DNA of 64,000 bases from Ornithodoros turicata (taxonomy: Eukaryota; Arthropoda; Arachnida; Ixodida; Argasidae). Below, piece by piece: positions 31,311-42,714 of the stretch. The translations under genes and the position numbers were made by a program. Each line of letters starts with the position of its first letter. Within the stretch, counting starts at the first letter, position 1. The stretch spans positions 21,954,804 to 22,018,803 of the forward strand of contig NC_088204.1 of NCBI RefSeq assembly GCF_037126465.1, given 5' to 3'. The notes below the pieces were generated by a model. The model was given only the letters and a program-made list of their open reading frames with translations, searched no databases and was not told the origin of the DNA.

Positions 31311-34300
31311 TATTTACAGTACTCAGAATAAAAACAACTTGACAGCGAAGAAGACAAGGTAACGAAGGTAGGAAGATAACGTAAGTAATGCAGAACATCC
31401 TGGGTGGATGAGAGTGCTCGTGTCATGAACTGCTTTAGACTGTTGTAGGAGCCACTTTCCTTAATGTTACTTTTGATGGCAGGTTCTTGTCAGATTTTCT
31501 TGATAGGGTCTCCTCACGTTACATGCTAACTGACTGCAATCCTGGTCTCTACTCCGGGATGTTCCTGGCAAGGCAACGCCGAAAGCGGTCTCCACTTTAC
31601 GGCCTATCTTTCTGCCCATTTCTTCATGTATTTGGGAGTGTTTCCGCTGTGCATATGCCTTCACCAACTTCCGTTTTTACTTAAGCGGTGTGACGTTAAT
31701 GGCTTCAGATGATATGATTTCTTCGACCACGTCGGGCTGGTGCACAAACAGTTCTTTGAAATGTGGGCGACATTGCTGCTTACTGTGATTCAGCCACCTT
31801 TGCTGTGAAGTACTTGAAGCACCTTCTGCACAGCTAGGCCATTTCTGATATCTTAAACCCGTACCTTTTATTGTAACTTTTAGAAACATGTAACTTCTGT
31901 ATAGACGTAGATTTCGAGATTTCTTATAGGTTACACCACTGTAACGTATATTTAGAGGTTAAAAGCGACCAAAGTCATGTCTTTACAACACGAATAGAAG
32001 TTACATCTCGGAAAAAACAAAAACATCTTGTTGTAACTTATAAATGTACCCTCTACTCCGACACTGTAACTTCTAAGCGAAATCTCCAACGATAATCTCT
32101 TTGTTAGTTTCTTATCGTTTGTTTTCCTTTTGTTTTTCAGCATAATGCCGCGTTTCAGCCTCCCATTCGAGACGACAGTTGCGAATCTACGCTGTTATTT
32201 TTTATCTGTTTCAGCGTCACCTATACGTCAACTACATGTTATCAATGCTGTATGAACACAGATTATAAGTTCGCAGTCTGAAATACAGATAGTATGTTCC
32301 TTTTTTAAGGGTGGAAAACAATTGTCAATGCCGCAACCACCAAGATTTCCGATTTCGCTGCGTAGCCGAGCCTGATCTAGGTCTATCCACACTGAGAGCG
32401 GTTTCCTTGAAACGCTTAACGCTCGTCGTCCGTCCGTTAACAAGTGTAATCTGTTTTAATCAGTGGTTTTCCTCGCGTTTATCATAGTATCGTCAGGAAC
32501 ACCGGAAAAGCTAGATGTCGCTAGCAAACAAGTATATTTTCGGTGTTCTGAGGGGAAAGTGTAGTGAGTGCGAATATTGCAAAGAATATATAACCGAAAA
32601 CGAACGTCACCACGGCAGCCCTAATTCACACACTTCATACACTGGGTAAGTGTACATTTTGTGCTAGGTACGTGCGTTATTTTGATAGCAAGAGCTCTTA
32701 GCGCATGTTTGTTGTGATTATGGCAAGCGTTTTGCGGCCCTGCATATGAACGCCACTTACGCTTGCTACTTTTCTGCTCTTACTTGGTCGCCAAGTCAAT
32801 ACACCGGCGTGCATTTTGCGAGCTGCGGATATATGCATCGAGATATATAATTCGCAGCTTCCTACTTGTTGTATTCTTACGATATTCTAAGACTCAATCG
32901 CGGATTGAGCGCCTTCCCGCATTTATGCTGATTTGTACCTTGTGCTTTGTACGGATTTGAATGGTTCCGTAAATGTTACTCTCATTGCCCAAACTTTTGC
33001 TCCCAGGATCCCACATGCAGGTTCACATACCGTCACCAGCGCAATGCAGTACCTCACAAACTCGTCCCAGAGCGCCTCCAACGCTGATAACGCAGTAATG
33101 TAGTGTCTCCTGCGTTACTGTACACTCATATTCCTCAAGGTTGTGTGCGTTTTATGTAATACTGTATTGCCATTTGCGCTCGCCTCTGCAACACGAATGT
33201 GGAATAAATTTTTTTCTGCTGCAATTCTCCATTTCGTTGGGTGTGTTCAGCTTAGCAAACATAGGTCAGTTGTTTTGACTCGCTAGCTTCCTCGCACTTT
33301 TATGCATTGCTTCTCACTTAGAAGATAGTTCTTTTTTCCACATACATGGTAAAGCGACCATGGTTTCTCCTCACATCAGAATCGCACTTGTGCACAATGT
33401 GTCACCTCTCGACAGACTTCTGTTGTTGTAATATACATATGTTCAAGATCTCCTTTTCTGCTGGTTCATTTTGGTACCTTGGTGTGTTCTGTAAATGTCT
33501 GTCGATATCCCACGCACAGGGTGTTTGTTTTTATTCGCATCACACCAGCGCTCATTTGACAGATGGGTTATGTTGATTTTCGCAAATTAACCCATCCGTA
33601 GTTACAAACATTTCCGACATTTCCTGACGCATGTGTTTGTAACTACGGATCGACTAATTAGCAAAAATTCACATACCCCACCTGCCAAATGAGCGCTACT
33701 CTGTTGCGAATAAAAATGAACATCCTGTATAAAAAGCCGCACGCTGGCGTAACCTTTACGGGCAGGTGCTGGATTGAAGGCCGTAACCTCTAATTAGTGG
33801 GTTTCCTTGTAACTTTTATAAAAGGGGTCGCTCAGAGGGTACCTGGTAGCTTCTGAAATAGAGGGTAAAATATTGCGATTTTTTACCCTTTACTAAAGGG
33901 TACGGAGTTAAGAGTGTACACCTTCGGTTTGATCCGCTAGAACCACATTCTTTATGGCAGCTACGACGATCTCGGAAGCAAAGCGAAAGTTCTTTGTCCG
34001 AAGCACTTTTTTCCTGTGTGTGAGGCGGTTGTCAGCGCAATACACGCGGTCAGCGCTGTACAACGAAGAGGCCATTGAGGTAGGTGTGATGCCAGGACGA
34101 CACAGTACAGTAATGCAGATGTCTTCACATGCTCTGTATAAGGGCACTCCGTGCACTTCTGTAGTCGCGAATGATGCGAAACTTTGCGCAAGGTGTCTTC
34201 CGAGAGTTAATCCGACTAGGATTTTCCCATGGTCGCAGCATGTCGAACCGAAGAACATATTGGACTGCAGCGCCAGTCGGGCTGTTTCGGTAAGGTTCAC

Positions 34301-34454
34301 AAAAGGCACCATGAATTAGCCTTGAATGTGTGCGTAAGAACTACACAACGACACTTTCCTTTGTGTGATTTCCGCCGTCCGAGGTCATGGAGCCGTAAGA
34401 AAGGAAATGTTTCAAAGAATGCTGGAAGTCACTGCGTCTCTCCTGACTTAATGT
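31311..34454. other. Unique spacer between the arms
   Basis: About 3.1 kb that does not pair with itself apart from one MITE. On the minus strand 31,400-31,889 two adjacent frames give a coding-like sequence (CRPHFKELFVHQPDVVEEII, then a basic KIGRKVETAFG stretch) broken by a stop and frame change. The minus-strand frame at 33,908-34,312 (134 aa) is also open. Neither was recognised. If the whole is one transposable element, its enzyme should be here, but nothing resembles a transposase, integrase or polymerase. Confidence 0.4.
33516..33728. mobile_element. Small palindromic MITE
   Basis: Starts ACAGGGTGTTTGTTTTTATT and ends in the inverse AATAAAAATGAACATCCTGT. The inner arms pair TGTTTGTAACTACGGAT with ATCCGTAGTTACAAACA. 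No certain target duplication. At about 213 bp it is non-coding. Confidence 0.75.
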
Positions 34455-35497
34455 GTACACTAAATATGCTTGTTTATAATCACCCTGAAAAGATATACCT
34501 CTTACAAAGATGCAAACGCATTCTGTTCTTCACGGGCTCCCAGCACTTGCAATGCATGTGTGACATCCCGCAAAAAAGTGCTAGCACATCTGGTTGCTCG
34601 ACAATGTACATTCAGCGATTACAACACCATTATGAACAAAAACGCTCAGAACGGCTTCAAACTGTACCAGTTACTTTCATGTGAAGACAGAAGTTGAAAG
34701 TCCCTTTGGAAAATTCGATTTTGCGACACGCGGGACACGGGGCCACCACTTGAATGCGCTCCGTGTGTAAGGGTGGCAAAAAATTCATACTGCACATACC
34801 GATCAAGTCCGAATTTAGATTTCTCTTCTGTGCTTAGTCTAAGGGACTAGCTACGACATATAAAATTTTCGAGGAAATTTTTTGGTGGGGTTTTTTAGAT
34901 AAAGGCTTCCGAAATTCGCCATTTTCCGGTGGTATGGTGTTACTTAAAGAGATATCACTTACGTTTCTGACAGAGTAGAGTAACAAATGATATATAATTT
35001 GATAGCCCCATGAATGACAAATTAAACGGCATAATGCTCAATCTTATCTGTTTTTTACATTGCCCGCAAAGTTGCAGTGAATATGGTGTTTTTCGGCGCT
35101 TCGAGTCAACTTTGATATTTTTTTGCAGAGAAACCAAAACAAACACAGCACTGCCAACCCAGGAGCCTATTGTGCCCTAGGCGGTCTAAAGCCAGATCAA
35201 GAAATTACTACAATGCGACAAGAAATAGCCCTGTAGGGAACGCTCAAACCTGCGCGCGACGACATCGTCGTCCGTTTGCGCTCTTCTTCTCTCTGACTCA
35301 TGAAAACTAAATCCCAAGGTGCACCGGGGCTTTCGCAACACGGCGCTCTCTGGTGGGCCATCCATGCAATTTCTGAAATCGTCTATTCCGAAAGCGTTTA
35401 TTTCTCCTAACTCACCGATGGTTTCAACATATATTTTTTTCTCCTTCACTCGAGACATCCAGTGTACCGAATTGTTCGATTTGAGATGGAACTAGCC

Positions 35498-36869
35498 AGG
35501 TCACACATAAACGTAGATCCCATTCACAAAATGTACTCGAGGTTTCCCGTAGCCATACTGAAAAACTATCACCCTATTCTTAGTGTCATAGCATCCGGAC
35601 ACTACAAATGGAAAGGCCATACTTGAATTTTATAAGTCTTTAGCTCATAACGTGGTAAAACGCAAACTCCACACTAAAGATCATTTTCTTGTTTACATTT
35701 TCAAAGTCAAAACTGTACACTCTTTCTTGCATTTTTTAAAGATATAGATTAAAAACTTTGTGCATATAGTCACACATACTATACAAGATATTTGATTGTG
35801 GCTTACATGCTAAAATTTATCGATTCACTTCCAGGAGAAGTGGAGACTACCACACATCAGTAAGTGTTTAATTAAAATTTGAACGGGTGTTGCGATTTAC
35901 GATCTGTGTTGTAGAATGTGTAATTTGACAATATGCAAGCTTTAGCTCGCTCACGTTGACAAGCACTCTTTTGCGGTGACAGAGAATTTCAATCGAAGAG
36001 TTTGATATTTTCTATATACAGTACACCGCAATGTGGGTTCTCTGTGCCATGGAGATTATTACGAATATTTTCGGAATGAAATTTACTTAAAACTCGGAGA
36101 AAGGGTCATCCGCGTCGACGAACCCTTTTCGGGGAAAAGCAACACGCTCGCGTGCAGTACCGCGTTAACGCGTCGGGCGCAGAATCGCGTTCGGTTTCGG
36201 GTACGGCGTTGGGGAAATGTGGCCCGGCGTGTTGCCGAAACGTCTTCGAGGACGCGGATGACCCTTTCTTCGAGTTTTAAGTCAATTTCATTCGGAAAAT
36301 ATTCGTAATAATCTCCATGGCACAGAGAATCCACATTGCGTTGTACTGTATATAGAAAATATCAAACTCTTCGATTGAAATTCTCTGTCACCGCATAAGA
36401 GTGCTTGTCAACGTGAGCGAGCTAAAGCTTGCGTATTGTGAAATTACACATTCTACAACACAGATCGTAAATCCCAACACCCGCTCAAATGTTAATTAAA
36501 CACTTACTGATGTGTGGTAGTCTCCGCTTCTCCTGGAAGTGAATCGATAAATTTTAGCATTTAAGCCACAATCAAATATCTTGTATAGTATGTGTGACTA
36601 TATGCACAAAATTTTTAATCGATATCTTTAAAAAATGCAAGAAAGAGTGTACAGTTTTGACTTTGAAAATTTAAACAAGAAAATGATCTTTAGTGTGGAG
36701 TTTGCGTTTTACCACGTTATGAGCTAAAAACTTATAAAATTCAAGTATGGCCTTTTCATTTGTAGTGCCCGGATGCTATGACACTAAGAATAGGGTGATA
36801 GTTTTTCAGTATGGCTATGGGAAACCTCGAGTACATTTTGTGAATTGGATCTACGTTTATGTGTGACCT
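35498..36869. mobile_element. Foldback element inserted in the right arm
   Basis: The ends AGGTCACACATAAACGTAG and CTACGTTTATGTGTGACCT begin arms of about 610 bp that are almost perfect inverse copies. They surround a GC-rich loop at about 36,112-36,252, which is unlike the AT-rich arms. The left arm of the giant repeat reads through uninterrupted at the matching point (near 30,330), giving a natural empty site. No protein family was recognised. It is a pure stem-loop element of 1,372 bp. Confidence 0.85.
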
Positions 36870-37091
36870 GCGCTGATCTGCTTATTATAATTAAGATTAC
36901 ATATGTTCAATTGTGTTTATGCATAGTGTTCATCCTCATTGTGTATTGGTTAAACAATTCTGATGACAATTGTGTGATTCGCTTCTCCCAAAATCTGATT
37001 GCCACTTAGAATTTATCTCATACACGTTTTTGTGCCGTGTGTTACGAAGATTACGTGATTAGAAATGTAGACTTCGCCTGCACGTCATGCT

Positions 37092-37270
37092 TGTAACATC
37101 TTCCATTTGCATCGCGGCATTTGATAAGAGATTCCTTTCAACATATATTGTCAAAAGATGTTATAGACATACTTTCAATTATACATTTGTTGGACTAGCA
37201 TGTTGCTCATGCTAGTCCAAATGTGTGACAAATATACATGCAGTGTGGAATTTAATTCATGAAATATGAT
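37092..37270. repeat. Right-arm-specific insertion with a hairpin
   Basis: About 178 bp absent from the matching place in the left arm (near 30,095). It contains the perfect inverted repeat TTGGACTAGCATG and CATGCTAGTCCAA at 37,189-37,220. Its origin is unknown. Confidence 0.6.
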
Positions 37271-37329
37271 AAGTTTTCGCAAAAGATTAGTGATCCTCTT
37301 TTGTAAACAAAAAGTGATGTATCATGCCT

Positions 37330-37503
37330 CTAAATTTCAATGACTGATCCTTCTCCGGCAATTCTATCATCCGGGTGTTGAAGTTGTACAGCGTGTAGTC
37401 GGGTAAAACCTATTTGATGGTCAGTTCTGATTCCATATGAGAATTCTTGCACATAGTGTGGAATATTCGTTTCCTTAGCAATCATTGTTCTCAATCTAAC
37501 CAT
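37330..37503 (-). CDS. Hypothetical short ORF, right-arm copy (57 aa)
   Basis: Mirror of 29,869-30,042, keeping start, stop and length. Two residue differences (Ser/Ala and Arg/Gln) and one silent change. No family recognised. Confidence 0.4.
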   Translation of the reverse strand: MVRLRTMIAKETNIPHYVQEFSYGIRTDHQIGFTRLHAVQLQHPDDRIAGEGSVIEI

Positions 37504-37615
37504 GCTAAATACAAACTGTTTTCATTGCGATGCGTATAATTCATTATATTGATGACAAAGATTACATTTATTATTTCAGTTATACGCTTGTTTATTTCGA
37601 TAAATTACAATTGTC

Positions 37616-37963
37616 CTATTCCAAACTCTGAAGTTTTCGTTTGTTGTCTTGATTGATGAATTCAGAATGCATTATATAATGGTGTCTTATTATTGGTTGC
37701 TTGAATCCAGCGTTGATTAATGCAATCGATACGTTGTCGCCGTATTTGTATCGCTTCAGCAAGTTGCACTTTGTTGCGACGAACTTGCACAATCTCTTAT
37801 TGATGTTTCCTTTCTTTGTATGGAGATGCTTGAATGGCGTACAAGACAGTATTAGATGAAAAGCGTCCGGTGGTCCACCGCAGTTGATATGTTCGTTGAG
37901 TTTCAATAAGTGATGATACATCAGACCTTGCACAGCAATATTGAACTTCTGCTCATTCGACAT
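37616..37963 (-). CDS. Hypothetical basic protein, right-arm copy (115 aa)
   Basis: Mirror of 29,406-29,756. Starts MSNEQKFNIAVQG and ends NKRKLQSLE, open throughout, one residue shorter by an in-frame deletion. The changes are mostly replacements, so the frame survives but without clear constraint. Confidence 0.5.
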   Translation of the reverse strand: MSNEQKFNIAVQGLMYHHLLKLNEHINCGGPPDAFHLILSCTPFKHLHTKKGNINKRLCKFVATKCNLLKRYKYGDNVSIALINAGFKQPIIRHHYIMHSEFINQDNKRKLQSLE

Positions 37964-38034
37964 CGTTGCAAGAACTGGTAGAAGAAAATAATTACGTAGC
38001 CGTGGTAGTGGAACATATCATGTGATAAGATTTT

Positions 38035-38157
38035 TTATGTACTTTCCATCTCAATAGTTAGGTGTAATTTCAACAAATCCGTAATGAATCGTGCAATATA
38101 GAGCGTTTGTATATGATAGTTTAATCTCACTGCTTTCTTGATGAATGCAATGCCCAT
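38035..38157 (-). CDS. Hypothetical short ORF, right-arm copy (40 aa)
   Basis: Mirror of 29,212-29,334 with the same start and stop. It lies 30 bp downstream of the 92-aa ORF on the minus strand, as in the left arm. Confidence 0.35.
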   Translation of the reverse strand: MGIAFIKKAVRLNYHIQTLYIARFITDLLKLHLTIEMEST

Positions 38158-38187
38158 TGCAATGATTACAATTACATCTGGTCTAGT

Positions 38188-38466
38188 CTATTTCAATTCT
38201 TCATTAGCAAACCTCAAAAACTCCGCTATCAATCCCAGTGGCCCTTCCGATGTTGATGTGCAGATATTTTTATAACTATTGTAGATTCGGCATACAAATT
38301 TTTGCACCTTCAATTCTGTAGTTTGTACCATATCTCCGAATACGACCATGTCTAGGACGTATTGAAATGCAGTGATAATGGAATCGTTTCGCGGCTCTTC
38401 CTTTTCGAGGCAGTTTTTGATCACATCTTCCCATGACTTATGGTAACGAGTACAAAATCCGTCCAT
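38188..38466 (-). CDS. Hypothetical small protein, right-arm copy (92 aa)
   Basis: Mirror of 28,903-29,181. Starts MDGFCTRYHKSW and ends LRFANEELK, with no indel or stop. This copy defines the start, since the upstream methionine of the left copy has no equivalent ORF call here. Confidence 0.5.
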   Translation of the reverse strand: MDGFCTRYHKSWEDVIKNCLEKEEPRNDSIITAFQYVLDMVVFGDMVQTTELKVQKFVCRIYNSYKNICTSTSEGPLGLIAEFLRFANEELK

Positions 38467-39345
38467 CTCTTCAATGTATAGCAGTTGTCTGTTCTGTTTT
38501 CGAGTGTGCTTCTACATTTATTTAAAATCATATCTATGCTTATTTTATTGTTTCAAAATTTATTATGCTATCTGGTTTAGAATGTTATTAATATCCACCT
38601 GCCGTGAGAATTATGGAAATTGATTTACAAAAAGATATGATGAGTAAGAAAAAACGTGTGCTTTCAATGATTCTATGTACAAGACTGCGCAAGAATCCTC
38701 CCTTCCCTAACTTGATGTTGGTGTTGAAGTCGTGGGCTTTCATCACTCACTTTATCGCTTGAATCCACTAGTTGATCCTGTTTATTCATTGAAAAAGACA
38801 AGTTTCTGTACAGATTCTGTGGTGTATTCACACTGCTTGCTAAGAAATGATTTGTCTGAATTAATTATTGTTTTGAGCTTGTTTCAGGTGTTCACTCGAT
38901 TGATATTCTATGAGTTGGAAAGTTACTTCCTGAAATAATTATTGTCTTGTATTTGTTTCAATTGTTCACTCGACTGACATTAGTAAAAATAATCTCTGAT
39001 TTGGGAATGCCTCATATTTCTGAGTTACATTTCACATATGATATTTCTGTCTGGTTCCTCTATATAGAGCTTTCTATTGCAAGATATTACAAAAAATGAT
39101 GTAATTAAATTTGTTTCTCGTTTCTGATTGAGTATTGTTTCTATCATTGAATAATTTGGACTTTCTCTACATGTTCAATAAAAATATCGCCTCAGTACAA
39201 ACCTAGCCGACTTGTCATCCGCTTTGACGAAAGACTTCCGTTTCAAGGAAATGATGTGGAAAGATAGTGATCCCCACGAATAATGCCGACATCTATTTGC
39301 GATGTACAGTAAAATATATCGTCTTTGTACTATCTTATCTGACCT

Positions 39346-40015
39346 TGAGAGCGTCCTGTTTGCTCCCGCTCTACGAGCAGCTACAAAGAAGCCCTGGTAG
39401 CAGTCAGGAAGGCTGAACGCAAGAGGAAGCCAAAAAAGAAGCGCGCGTCTACCCCGCCAAGTATAACGGGTTCCCGCCATCCGCCTACCAACAGCCCTGC
39501 CCCTGAGAAGCATCCCTTGTGGGCGGACAGCGACTACCCTCCGCTCCCGCCGCGCGATCCTCGAGCGGCCGCTTCGAAGCGCACAGCGGCTAAGCATCCT
39601 GCACCTGCCATGCCAAGTAACACCCAATCCCCGTCCCCCTCATCCCGTGCCGCCCTAGACCGAACACGCGGCGAGGACGTCGCATCGGTCATATTAAAAC
39701 TGCTGTTCGCCGCAATTAAGGCCATAGTTACTGCGTGCCCTAACTGCACCGTTCTCACAGAAGTTCAATCGATCCTAGGCCTTGAAAACCTCATCGCCCC
39801 CATTCTCCTGGCGGATCAGAGCAGGATCTGAGCTCATCCAAACCTGAGCCTCACAGATCCGAACTGACTGACACAGGGCTCGCGCTGAGCCTGTGACTGC
39901 GCCTCTTTTCTTTTCTTTTTTTTTACGCGGGAATAGCAAGTCGGCTTTTGGAGCCAGGCTAACCTTTCCCCTCTTTCTTTGTTTTTTTTTCTCTTTGCAA
40001 TAAACCTATATTCCC
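39346..40015 (+). pseudogene. LINE ORF1-derived retrocopy, right-arm copy (open frame 39,517-39,831)
   Basis: Plus-strand counterpart of 27,541-28,240. The frame is open from at least SYKEAL near 39,385, through KRKPKKKR and WADSDYPPLPPRD, to a stop at 39,831. A 3'UTR follows with polypyrimidine runs and AATAAA near 40,000, then a C-run at 40,013. Finding it at the mirrored place in both arms means the arms were copied after this retrocopy arrived, or were homogenised by gene conversion. Confidence 0.6.
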
Positions 40016-40830
40016 CCCCCCGTTTACTGAAAGAAGGAATAGTGCTTTACCACCTACCCTTTGAGTGATAAAGCATGCACAGTTGCTTCGCTTTGGTCGT
40101 ATAGACAGAAAGATAATGTCGCCCGGCTTTTGAAGAAAAACTGAGATCCTCTCAAAGTGTACCGTGCCCATGTGTTGCATGCCTTCATCAATGTAAGGTT
40201 TGTAGCGTTCGTTAGAATGAAAATTGTATGGTGTTCGATTAGATTAAGTCACGAAGATGATTTTATGATGGTTCAATGATAGATTATTTTCCTCTGTTGT
40301 TGTTTACGTGTTGGAGAACGTCCCGCTTAGAGTGTTCCTCTGTTCTTCAGCGCTAAGCCTGTGCTAGTCACAGTACTAAATTTGTAAGGTTTCTCGTTTT
40401 TATAGATTGTTTCGCTATTATTTTCCTGCCTGTACGTGTTGTTTACGTGTTGGATGATGCGCAGGTTTGGCTCTCTATTAATGCTATCTGTTGATCGTGT
40501 TGTTTCTCATTATTTCCTTACGTCTGCGCTATTCACTTAATAAGAAATTGATTAATTAAAAGCTGTGCCATGTTGGAACAAAATATATGCATCTTAGATC
40601 CCCTATTGTGCTTGAAATTACTTAAAACACTTAACAAGAAATATGATAATGAGGAAATTATTAGTGTTGCGATAATAGCGATCGCGACTCAGACTTGTTA
40701 AAATAAAACTTGTAATTTTGATTGTAATCGTATTGATTAAGAATATCTTCTTTGATTAAATGTAGTGTCCTTCGTTATAGATTTTATTTCCTCTTGTGTT
40801 CGTGTCGTTCGTGTCCCATGGTATTCCAGG

Positions 40831-40970
40831 ATGTGATGTGATGTGATGTGATGTGAATAAAGAAAAAAATGGGGATGTAAGTTTCGACGAAGTCAAACTG
40901 GCTACCCCAGTACACTTAATACAGAAAGTTCAATCTGATGATGAGATGATGAAAATGCAAAAGGATGATG
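40831..40970 (-). mobile_element. Short retroposon, family T, with 9-bp target duplication
   Basis: TATTCCAGG lies at 40,822-40,830 and 40,971-40,979. The insert has a GATGTGATGTG tail on the plus strand and the shared ATGGGGATGTAAGTTTCGAC and AACTGGCTACCCCAG blocks. It is absent from the left arm, so it arrived after the inverted repeat formed. Confidence 0.85.
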
Positions 40971-41546
40971 TATTCCAGGGTTTCTGCTGTTCACAATTAA
41001 TTACATACATCTATCGGCACTTGTAATTAAAATCCCGCTATTGCAATGATGGTGGTCAAGTATAGGAATATTAGACTTTTTATAATACAACTTGTAATTT
41101 TGATTGTAATCATATTGATTAAGAATATATTCTTTGATTAAATGTGGTGTTCGTTTCTCGTTTTGATATGGTATAGTTTAGCTATTATTTCCCTACACGT
41201 TGGAGGATATGTCGGTTTGGTTTTATATTAATGCTATCTGTTGATCATGTTGATTCGAATTATTTCCTTATGTCTGCGCTATTCACTTCATAAGAAACTG
41301 ATTAATTAAATTTGTGTCATGTTGGAATATTAAACTTAGCTTCCATATTGTGCTCGAAATTACTTATCAGATAAGATGGAACACATGTGTACCATGTCTA
41401 TCAGAACTTGTAATTAAAGCTCCACTGTTGCAATGATGGTGCTCACGTCTGAGACATTTTATAACTAAACTCGTAATTTTGATTGTAATCGTATTGAATA
41501 AGAATATCTTATTTGATGAAATGTGCTATTCCATTTTAATTCCGAT

Positions 41547-41795
41547 TTATTGAAAACTTGTGTGTATGATTACCGTTAAAAATATTGTGTTTGATGTGTG
41601 ATACCTCTTCAATGCAATTGTATCGTACCTGTAATAAGTATATTCTTTGTTACGAGTATTGTATTGTGTTTCTTCTGCTTCAGGGTTTTGGCTGGGTTTT
41701 TCTCCTCCACACAAAGTCACAACATAATTCCTGGCAGTATTGACTTGAATAAATATATTTGCAGTTGTACTTTTGTGTATGAGTATCCTTTGCAT
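41547..41795 (-). CDS. Hypothetical small protein, right-arm copy (82 aa)
   Basis: Mirror of 25,704-25,967. Starts MQRILIHKST and shares RNYVVTLCGGEKPSQ and YTYYRYDTIALKRYHTSN, then differs at the C terminus through a frame change. No family recognised. Confidence 0.4.
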   Translation of the reverse strand: MQRILIHKSTTANIFIQVNTARNYVVTLCGGEKPSQNPEAEETQYNTRNKEYTYYRYDTIALKRYHTSNTIFLTVIIHTSFQ

Positions 41796-42091
41796 GTTTA
41801 TACCTGCATGTAAACCGCCCACCGCACACCTGTTGTAACAGAAAAAAAAATGTGAGTGAAGTTGGCTCAGGCAGAATAATGGCGAAAGGAGTCGGCCCAG
41901 GCTGAAAAGTACGCAACGATAAGCGCACGATCGGCCCTCCCCCCGCCGGTCAGCGTACGGACAACCCTCTGCACACGCGCCGCCCGCCGCGCGGGGAAAA
42001 AAATTCGCGAGTGAAGTCGGCCCAGGGGTCAATAAACGCGCCTAGGATTCTCATCTGGTCTCCCTCGACCAGACCATATACTACTCAGAAG

Positions 42092-42714
42092 TTCCTTTGT
42101 GACGGGTCCACCAGACGCCTACACAAGCAGCAAAGGGATATGAACATTGTCTCTGTCATGCTGGATCTGTGAATGTGTATGCCTGTGCAGTCAATATGCT
42201 GTTGTTCCACTGTGAAATCTTCCAGACATCAGATATCAGTGAATGCAAGTTGCTTCGGCATATCACTCGAACTTCAGAAATAATGTTCATGCCATGTTCG
42301 TGTTTGGCGCAGCTACAGCAGTCTGCATATTTGTGATTTGAAAATACATATCCCAAAAAATAAAGTACTTTGTGTGATAGAAACACCCAACACTTCCACG
42401 TTTTCTTATTGATTTCACTCGACGTGAACGAAAATCCACAACCCCCCGAACCACCCGGAACCTCCAAAGCAGCGGAGCGGGGGAGGGGAAGATGAGAGAG
42501 GGCAAGTCTCGCCAGCGTCACACGTCACCCAGGGAGAAAAAAAAAAGCAAAACAAAAAGCTACTCAACCGCCGTTCAACGATTGGCCCGACGCTAGAGGT
42601 CACGTGAGTATTTCCAAACAATAGCATTATACTGCACGTTTCACTGCCTGGCACTGCTGAGGCGGCAGTGCAGCAAGGCCCCCACAGATGCCCATAGAGC
42701 CTATAGTTCGAGAT
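42092..42714. other. No gene recognised
   Basis: Sequence immediately right of the giant element. Returns to a more balanced composition. Short ORFs lack motifs. Confidence 0.35.

Larger units (their letters stand above)
25383..42085. mobile_element. 16.7-kb giant inverted-repeat element (Polinton-like ends, core genes not seen)
   Basis: The left end AGTAGTATGTGGTCTGGTCG is mirrored at 42,085 (inverse reads AGTAGTATATGGTCTGGTCG). Homology in inverse orientation then continues for about 5.9 kb on each side, around a spacer at 31,311-34,454. Flanking 6-mers are CACAAG (25,377-25,382) and CAGAAG (42,086-42,091), 5 of 6 matching. The element is clearly AT-richer than its flanks except for an embedded GC-rich ORF1 retrocopy. 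Size, 5'-AG end and candidate 6-bp duplication recall Polinton/Maverick elements, but I found no PolB, integrase, ATPase, protease or capsid frame. Other readings are a giant foldback element or an inverted duplication. Confidence 0.6.
34455..42085 (-). repeat. Right arm of the giant inverted repeat, enlarged by insertions
   Basis: Inverse of 25,383-31,310. It is longer because it carries a foldback element (35,498-36,869), a segment of about 180 bp (37,092-37,270), a segment of about 230 bp (roughly 39,100-39,330) and a family T retroposon (40,831-40,970). All are absent from the left arm, so all postdate formation of the inverted repeat. Removing them leaves about 5.7 kb, matching the left arm. 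Confidence 0.85.

Noticed and set aside
36033..36334. Two mirrored ORFs (MGSLCHGDYYEY and MDSLCHGDYYEY) as genes
   Set aside because: They are the two arms of the foldback element read on opposite strands through its loop, not independent proteins.
25383..42085. Calling the giant element a confirmed Polinton or adintovirus
   Set aside because: Only size, ends and a 5-of-6 flank agree. None of the diagnostic genes was found and the arms are far longer than usual.
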